Source: Methylococcales symbiont of Hymedesmia sp. n. MRB-2018
GTDB taxonomy: Bacteria; Pseudomonadota; Gammaproteobacteria; Methylococcales; Methylomonadaceae
Direction: 5' to 3'
DNA length: 49,098 nucleotides
NCBI GenBank assembly: GCA_003666385.1
Contig: QPIN01000049.1
Span: 1 to 49,098, forward strand
Each line of letters starts with the position of its first letter. Positions within the stretch are counted from its first letter, which is position 1. The translations under genes and the position numbers were made by a program. This document shows, in pieces, positions 44,264-49,098 of the stretch. The notes under the pieces are model-generated. The model was not told where the DNA came from and did not search any database. It worked only from the letters and a program-made list of their open reading frames with translations.

Positions 44264-45544
44264 TTATTCTAGGGTGTAAATGATTTTCCCTGATTGTAAG
44301 GTATGGGTTACTCGTCCCTTAAAAACTTCTCCCCAATAGGGCGTATTTAACCCCGCACTTTTCCAGTTTTGTTGATTAACTGCCCAGCTTAAAGCAGCGT
44401 TAAATATACAGACATCTGCATTAAAGCCAGGCGTTAATGCACCACTATTAATGCCTAAAATTGAGGCAGGGTTTTGGCTAAGACAAGCAATGCCTTGTGA
44501 TAAAGTGATGGTATTATCTTCGACTAAACAGAGCATTAAAGGCAGTAATGTTTCTACTGAGGCAATGCCAGGTTCGGTTTCTGGAAAAGCGCCTAGTTTT
44601 GCATCTAAATCATGTGGTTGGTGGTCGGAACATATAGCATTAATGGTACCATTGGCTAAACCTTCTCTCAGTTTTTGCAGGTCTTTTGTGGTTCGAAAGG
44701 GAGGTATAACATGGTACGAGCTATTAAAAGGCTCGATATCGTTTTCTGTTAGATGTAGCTGATGTATGGCCACATCGGCAGTAATATTAATCCCATATTT
44801 TTTTGCCTGTTGAATTTTTATCACAGCTGCTTTACAGCTAATTTGGCTGAAATGTAATCTACAACCTGTTAACCTTGCTAGCTCAAGGTATTGAGCGACA
44901 GCAATAGACTCAGAGGCTTCGGGAATACCTGGTAAACCATAGCGTGTTGAGAAAAATCCTTCGTGAGTGCAACCATTATTGTTTAGAGAGTGTTCTTCTG
45001 GATGAAGTATCACTAATAAATTGTGACTACTCGCGTATTCCATAGCTCTGCGTAAAACCAATAAATTAGCCAAGGGTGCATTGGCATTACTGACAGCAAC
45101 ACAGCCAGCCTGTTTTAATGTGGCCATAGAACTCAATTCCTTACCGGCTAGTTGGTAAGTTAAAGCTGCAATAGGGTAAACTTGAGAATAGTTGGCTTTT
45201 TCAGCCTTATCATTAATTAACTCAGTGACAGCTTGGGTATCAATCACGGGTTGAGTATCAGGTGGCAAACATAAGCCCGTAACACCTGCACTTGCAGCGG
45301 CTATTGTTTCGCTTTGCAGTGTGCCTTTATGGGTTTGTCCTGGGTCTCTTAGCCGTACACTCAGGTCAATAAAGCCAGGGCAAACAATGTTGTTTGTGGC
45401 ATCAATACTAATATCTGCACTAAAATCAGCTATAGGATTCAATACAGAAAGTATTTTTCCATCAGCAATATAAAGTGACCCTGTTTGATCTATGTGATTT
45501 GCAGGATCAATAATTCGTCCATTAGTAATATGGATCTTTTTCAT
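44264..45544 (-). CDS. pyrC: dihydroorotase-like non-catalytic subunit PyrC'
   Basis: A 426-residue amidohydrolase-fold protein that, in pseudomonads and relatives, forms the structural partner of aspartate carbamoyltransferase. It aligns with dihydroorotases ([49 protein letters not shown]), but the metal-binding HxH after GFIDL is replaced by SVR. Dihydroorotase activity is therefore unlikely. It overlaps pyrB by four bases. An active PyrC must be encoded elsewhere. Confidence 0.93.
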   Translation of the reverse strand: MKKIHITNGRIIDPANHIDQTGSLYIADGKILSVLNPIADFSADISIDATNNIVCPGFIDLSVRLRDPGQTHKGTLQSETIAAASAGVTGLCLPPDTQPVIDTQAVTELINDKAEKANYSQVYPIAALTYQLAGKELSSMATLKQAGCVAVSNANAPLANLLVLRRAMEYASSHNLLVILHPEEHSLNNNGCTHEGFFSTRYGLPGIPEASESIAVAQYLELARLTGCRLHFSQISCKAAVIKIQQAKKYGINITADVAIHQLHLTENDIEPFNSSYHVIPPFRTTKDLQKLREGLANGTINAICSDHQPHDLDAKLGAFPETEPGIASVETLLPLMLCLVEDNTITLSQGIACLSQNPASILGINSGALTPGFNADVCIFNAALSWAVNQQNWKSAGLNTPYWGEVFKGRVTHTLQSGKIIYTLE

Positions 45545-46503
45545 ACAGCATATTCCTTGTTTTGCAAGGTTAAGGACATGACGGCCATGCGAATTGCTAT
45601 ACCATTACTCACTTGTTGCAAAATAACAGATTGAGGGCCGTCAGCAATGCTTGAGGCAATCTCTACGCCACGATTAATGGGACCAGGGTGCATGACAATA
45701 GCATCGGCTTTTGCCAGTTTGAGTCTTTCATCCGTTAAACCAAAACATTTAAAGTATTCTCTTTCGCTGGGTAGTAAAGCAGAGGTCATGCGTTCTTTTT
45801 GTAGCCGAACCATGATGATGACATCCAGATCATCAAGACTTTCTTCTATATTATTAAATACGCTAACACCTAACTGCTCGACATGTGAGGGTAGCAGGGT
45901 CTTAGGAGCAACAACTCTAATTTCTTCTACGCCTAAAGTATTGAGTGCCTGAATTTGTGACCTGACAACGCGTGAATGTAGAATATCACCAATAATTCCC
46001 ACTTTTAATGTGTTAAATTCATGCTTGTGCTGCCTAATGGTAAACATGTCCAGCATGGCTTGAGTTGGATGGGCGTGCTGCCCATCGCCAGCATTGATTA
46101 CGCTGATATGAGGTGCGGTATTTTGGGCGATAAAATGTCCTGCGCCACTGATCGCATGTCTGACCACAAATATATCAACATGCATGGCTTCCAGATTACG
46201 AATGGTATCCAGCAAGCTTTCACCTTTTGATGTGGCAGAAGTTTGTATATCAATGCTAATAACATCGGCTGATAAGCGAGAAGCGGCCAGTTCAAATGTG
46301 GTGCGAGTACGGGTACTGTTTTCAAAAAACAAATTAACGATGGTTTTTCCGCGTAACAGGGGGACTTTTTTGACCTGTTGTTGAGAAATGCCGATAAATG
46401 ATTCTGCTGTATCCAAGATGTTGGTGAGTATTTCTTTGCTTAACCCTTCAATAGTGATGAAGTGTTTGAGATGACCTTCTTGGGTGAGTTGCAGATTGCT
46501 CAT
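45541..46503 (-). CDS. pyrB: aspartate carbamoyltransferase catalytic subunit
   Basis: Forms N-carbamoyl-L-aspartate in pyrimidine synthesis. The 320 residues contain the carbamoyl phosphate loop [52 protein letters not shown], and the aspartate-site MVRLQKERM. The ATG at 46503, just after the pyrR stop, is chosen over a GTG at 46515 that overlaps pyrR. Confidence 0.97.
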   Translation of the reverse strand: MSNLQLTQEGHLKHFITIEGLSKEILTNILDTAESFIGISQQQVKKVPLLRGKTIVNLFFENSTRTRTTFELAASRLSADVISIDIQTSATSKGESLLDTIRNLEAMHVDIFVVRHAISGAGHFIAQNTAPHISVINAGDGQHAHPTQAMLDMFTIRQHKHEFNTLKVGIIGDILHSRVVRSQIQALNTLGVEEIRVVAPKTLLPSHVEQLGVSVFNNIEESLDDLDVIIMVRLQKERMTSALLPSEREYFKCFGLTDERLKLAKADAIVMHPGPINRGVEIASSIADGPQSVILQQVSNGIAIRMAVMSLTLQNKEYAV

Positions 46504-46504
46504 A

Positions 46505-47032
46505 TTATGTAGCACTTAATTGTGTGTCTAATGATTTAACATTAATGGTTAGAGGGTCAGGTCCGGTCAGTTTAATGCTCTTATCTTCAGCTAATGTAAT
46601 TGTGCCTCCTGAACAGTCGGGCCTAAGAGGAACTTGGCGACCATATCGTTCAATTAATACCGCTAAAATAACTTGATTTGGGCGGCCATAGTCAAATATT
46701 TCATTGAGTGCTGCTCTGGCTGTTCTGCCCGTATAAAACACATCGTCAATCAAGATGATATCTTGGTTTTCCATTTGCATTGGTAATTGACTGGGCTTTG
46801 TTTTTGAATTTATGCCTGTTTGGGGGAAATCATCACGGTAAAACGAAATATCCATAATACCGAGAGTTTTTTCTATAGCGAGTCTTTGATGTAGTTCTTT
46901 AGCGATTAATGCACCACCACTATGAATGCCTATCATTAAGGGTTGGGTTAATTTTCTGGTTGAAAACAGTTGTTTAAGTTCTGATTCCAGCTTATCTAAT
47001 AGTGTGGATGCTTCTAAAGTATTATTGGACAT
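46505..47032 (-). CDS. pyrR: PyrR: uracil phosphoribosyltransferase / pyr regulator
   Basis: A 175-residue PRTase-fold protein. The PRPP motif [19 protein letters not shown] is clear, with [18 protein letters not shown] upstream and [14 protein letters not shown] downstream. In gammaproteobacteria its role as an attenuation regulator is not well shown. It overlaps ruvX by 19 bases and precedes pyrB by a base. Confidence 0.95.
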   Translation of the reverse strand: MSNNTLEASTLLDKLESELKQLFSTRKLTQPLMIGIHSGGALIAKELHQRLAIEKTLGIMDISFYRDDFPQTGINSKTKPSQLPMQMENQDIILIDDVFYTGRTARAALNEIFDYGRPNQVILAVLIERYGRQVPLRPDCSGGTITLAEDKSIKLTGPDPLTINVKSLDTQLSAT

Positions 47033-47487
47033 GTTTTTAGTCGATTATTTAACCAGCTTTGTAAAATAAGTTGGGCAGCTAGTTGATCTTGAACTTCCCA
47101 TAGTTTATCGGCACTGACATGAAGATCATCAAATAATAGCTGTTTTGCTTCAAAAGTAGTAAGTGCTTCATCTATAGGGTAGACAGGTAGATTATAGCGT
47201 CCTTCCAGTTGTCTGCAGAATTTTAACATTCTAGGGGTGATGATATTATCAGATCCATCTGCTTGTTTAGAAATACCGACAATAAAACCTATAGGGTTCC
47301 ATTCTTTAATTAATTGAGAAATAAGCTCCCAATGCGGTTTTTGATTGATAGATCGCAAGGTTTGCAACGGATTGGCGATGGCTGTTGTTGTCTGACCAAC
47401 GGCAACGCCTATTTTTTTATTACCAAAATCAAAACCCAGATAAGTATCAGAAGATATTTTGCTGACCAATGGGTCTATTTTAGCCAT
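47014..47487 (-). CDS. ruvX: Holliday junction resolvase-like RuvX (YqgF)
   Basis: A 157-residue RNase H-fold protein implicated in 16S pre-rRNA processing and junction resolution. The active-site segments are YLGFDFGNKKIGVAVG and YPIDEALTTFEAKQLL. The middle motif is VGISKQADGSDN rather than the more common VGLP.NMDG. It follows a yqgE remnant in the usual order yqgE-ruvX-pyrR-pyrB-pyrC'. Confidence 0.93.
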   Translation of the reverse strand: MAKIDPLVSKISSDTYLGFDFGNKKIGVAVGQTTTAIANPLQTLRSINQKPHWELISQLIKEWNPIGFIVGISKQADGSDNIITPRMLKFCRQLEGRYNLPVYPIDEALTTFEAKQLLFDDLHVSADKLWEVQDQLAAQLILQSWLNNRLKTCPIIL

Positions 47488-47630
47488 GACTAAGCGGTGT
47501 GGTTAATTGTGTAATATCAATACCATTTTGGTTGGCGGCCAAGTCCCAAATACTAGCTAATGTCATTTCCATGGGTCTGTTTATAATAATAGCGAGTGTG
47601 CTTTCTTCATTATATTGGCAAAGCTAGCTG
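47480..47630 (-). pseudogene. yqgE: YqgE (AlgH) remnant
   Basis: Immediately before ruvX, where yqgE normally sits, the minus strand reads LCQYNEESTLAIIINRPMEM and then TLASIWDLAANQNGID before running into ruvX and stopping at 47480. This matches the central YqgE motif (C-x-N-E-x-G-A-x-G-x-V-I-N-R-P-x-x-x-T-L). An in-frame stop lies directly upstream, and both the N-terminal part and the C-terminal half are missing. It is a dead fragment. Confidence 0.8.
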
Positions 47631-47655
47631 ATGGTATGAAAAAAATGAGAATCCA

Positions 47656-47666
47656 CCCCCCCCCCC
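47656..47666. repeat. 11-base C homopolymer
   Basis: Eleven consecutive C, directly followed by GTAGGGGCGATCAGCC. It lies next to the yqgE remnant, not in a live gene. Confidence 0.75.
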
Positions 47667-47764
47667 GTAGGGGCGATCAGCCGCTCGTACTTACATGATA
47701 TGACATTGACATAACATTCGAACCCTTAGTTTAGTAATGCCGTCCTTTTGAGAAAACATAAATG

Positions 47765-47913
47765 TCAGCTTACCCTCTATTTTGTCCAATAGCCGCGTTG
47801 AAAATGCGCATTTACACCTGTAAACTCCGCGCTTTCGCCTTGATCTTGAACGCCTTGATCTTGAACAGAACAGAGGGCAATCTAAGCAGTTACGGAGTAC
47901 GCTGAGTAGTTAC
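47765..47913 (+). mobile_element. MITE copy F, left end truncated
   Basis: Begins TCAGCTTACCCTCTATTTTG, thus lacking the first eight terminal bases, and ends with an intact GCTGAGTAGTTAC. No target duplication can be seen. It shares the 20-bp terminal duplication with copies A, B and E. Confidence 0.85.
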
Positions 47914-47970
47914 AGTTTTAGTCAGTAAATAACAAAAAACCAAGGAAAAATGAGAAATGAGAAATGAGAA

Positions 47971-47998
47971 ATGAGGACAAAGCGTCCTCATTTTTTTT
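47971..47998 (+). terminator. rho-independent terminator-like hairpin
   Basis: ATGAGGAC and GTCCTCAT form a perfect 8-bp stem with a 5-base loop followed by a run of eight T. It is preceded by three tandem ATGAGAA repeats. No plus-strand gene lies just upstream, so it may be a relic. Confidence 0.6.
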
Positions 47999-48139
47999 GT
48001 CTCTCGCTCCCAAGCTTCGCTTTGATTAAAGCTTGAATTAAGAAGCCTTATTCTAGGTTTCCCAATCCCGGATAGAAACCTCTAAGGGGTCGCCCGTACG
48101 GTTATATTTTTATTTGGGTATCTATTCACGGTTTATTAA

Positions 48140-48186
48140 TCGTAGGGGCAATCCCTTGTGGTTGCCCTTATATCATTGCCACAAAT
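48140..48186 (+). repeat. REP-like hairpin, family GTAGGGGCAA..TTGCCC
   Basis: CGTAGGGGCAATCCCTTGTG followed by GTTGCCC and the tail TTATATCATTGCCACAAAT. The tail is the complement of the sequence beside the copy at 831, so the full unit is about 60 bases. It lies downstream of coiled-coil copy 4. Confidence 0.7.
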
Positions 48187-48349
48187 TTAAAAAATGATAC
48201 TTCAGGGTCAGTATCACTTGATTTAGGGAAATCAAAGAAGGAAAAATGAGGACAAAGGAAAATCAAGTTACTCTTGTATCTTACCCTGATGTAAAAATTT
48301 ATTTTTCTTATGGGGATACTTCAGGGACGCTGCTCTTTTTTAATATTAG

Positions 48350-49098
48350 TTAAGCAGCAATAGATTCAATCAACTTACCTTTTCTTTGCAAAACAGTAAC
48401 ATGATTTTCTATGGCGTGTTTTTTTAGCTCATCATTAATGCTAAAAGAGGCTAATCCTAGATGTTTGATATAGTTTTGGTATTCGGGATATAGTTTGTCA
48501 AAATTGGGGGCTTTTGTGTTTAATAATCTATCTAAGTCGGCTTGATGTGCTTTGTATTTAACCTCAATAATAAATATCTCCTTGCCATTGATAAGCACAA
48601 TATCATACTCATCTTCAATGCCATCTTTACAACGAGTGATGTTTTTATCAATATGGTCAAACTTAATGCCATTTAGGGTGGGATTTGCTTTTAGAGAGTT
48701 GAAATAAAACTCTTCAGCAACATCACCTTGATTATTAGAAGCACCACCATACATTTTTGCTAGCTTATCTACTTTGGTATCGGTTTTGGCTAGTTGTGCA
48801 TCGGTTTTAGCTAGTTGTTCATCGGTTTTGGCTAGTTGTGCATCGGTTTTAGCTAGTTGTTCATCGGTTTTAGCTAGTTGTTTATCGGTTTTAGCTAGTT
48901 GTTCATCGGTTTTGGCAGTTTGTATAGCTAAATCAGCAAAAGTTTTGGCTATTTTTGCATCGGTTTTGGCAGTTTGTATAGCTAAATCAGCAAAAGTTTT
49001 GGCTATTTGTGCATCGGTTTTGAGCATTTGTGCATCAGTTTTTGCTTGTGAGACTGCTAACCCAGCTACTAAGTCTCTTAGCTCTTGATCAGTTATTG
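48350..49098 (-). CDS. coiled-coil repeat protein with PD-(D/E)XK-like domain (copy 4, start off window)
   Basis: A family member of about 250 residues; the first four bases of the gene (ATGT) fall just outside the window. The array is the longest here: 7-7-11-7-11-7-7-7-7-7-7-7 residues, ten heptads and two hendecads. It begins AKTDAQM-LKTDAQI like copy 2. The C-terminal 139 residues are identical to copy 2. Downstream, GAAGTATCCCC resembles the palindrome ends of copies 1 and 2, but the palindrome is incomplete. Confidence 0.85.
   Translation of the reverse strand, partial: ITDQELRDLVAGLAVSQAKTDAQMLKTDAQIAKTFADLAIQTAKTDAKIAKTFADLAIQTAKTDEQLAKTDKQLAKTDEQLAKTDAQLAKTDEQLAKTDAQLAKTDTKVDKLAKMYGGASNNQGDVAEEFYFNSLKANPTLNGIKFDHIDKNITRCKDGIEDEYDIVLINGKEIFIIEVKYKAHQADLDRLLNTKAPNFDKLYPEYQNYIKHLGLASFSINDELKKHAIENHVTVLQRKGKLIESIAA

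Larger units (their letters stand above)
47488..48349. other. repeat-rich intergenic region upstream of ruvX
   Basis: About 860 bases with no intact gene. From left to right: the yqgE remnant, an 11-base C run (47656-47666), a truncated MITE (47765-47913), three ATGAGAA repeats with a terminator hairpin (47950-47998), a REP-like hairpin (48140-48186) and GGGGATACTTC fragments (48189-48205, 48312-48330) like those flanking the other coiled-coil genes. The promoter of the ruvX-pyr operon should be near 47500-47650. Confidence 0.6.

Noticed and set aside
48774-49060. Regular 21-bp repeats resembling a CRISPR array
   Set aside because: The units are contiguous, in frame and coding, without spacers; they encode the coiled coil.

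Overview
The window looks like chromosome of an AT-rich, Gram-negative gammaproteobacterium with methylotroph traits, possibly a member of or close to Methylococcales. The evidence is a complete PQQ-associated ABC export module, an MxaD-like periplasmic SRPBCC protein beside a YVTN beta-propeller, a PQQ-type sugar dehydrogenase, FdhD/MobA for molybdenum formate dehydrogenase maturation, a petABC bc1 operon, a monomeric NADP isocitrate dehydrogenase, and gammaproteobacterial gene orders (miaB-ybeZ-ybeY-ybeX, yqgE-ruvX-pyrR-pyrB-pyrC', sspA-sspB). No methane monooxygenase or methanol dehydrogenase lies in the window, so the assignment is inference.

Layout. 1-1800: the 5' part of a secreted BspA/DUF285-type surface protein, out of frame across a 17-base G/C tract, then the first of four coiled-coil/nuclease-like repeat genes. 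1859-7056: miaB, a deleted ybeZ, ybeY, corC, icd. 7980-11956: sdhCDAB-sdhE-ygfX. 11996-15219: a trxB fragment, two lipoproteins, mobA-fdhD, a DUF308 membrane protein. 15289-20447: sspAB, petABC, an rRNA methyltransferase. 20771-26094: PQQ-type dehydrogenase, nudF, an FmdB-family protein, aspS, nadA. 26544-34049: an aldehyde dehydrogenase/TetR pair, two unknown genes and the four-gene PQQ ABC module. 34405-35910: two tandem coiled-coil/nuclease-like genes. 35944-40929: an ATP-grasp ligase, an A-type Fe-S carrier, and lpxB with gnnB and gnnA (2,3-diamino lipid A). 41349-43936: YcgN, a small conserved-looking protein, a beta-propeller and the MxaD-like protein. 44264-47487: the pyrimidine operon ruvX-pyrR-pyrB-pyrC' with a yqgE remnant. 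48350-end: a fourth coiled-coil/nuclease-like gene.

The unusual content is the repeat landscape. (1) Four nearly identical genes encode a heptad/hendecad coiled coil of variable length plus a PD-(D/E)XK-like domain, accompanied by REP hairpins and conserved flanks. (2) An approximately 157-bp MITE with GTAACTAC termini has four end-to-end copies and two truncated ones; three full copies retain 8-bp target duplications, which fits an IS66-type element. (3) There are several smaller palindromic repeat families. (4) Three housekeeping loci (ybeZ, trxB, yqgE) survive only as fragments, which suggests ongoing genome erosion.
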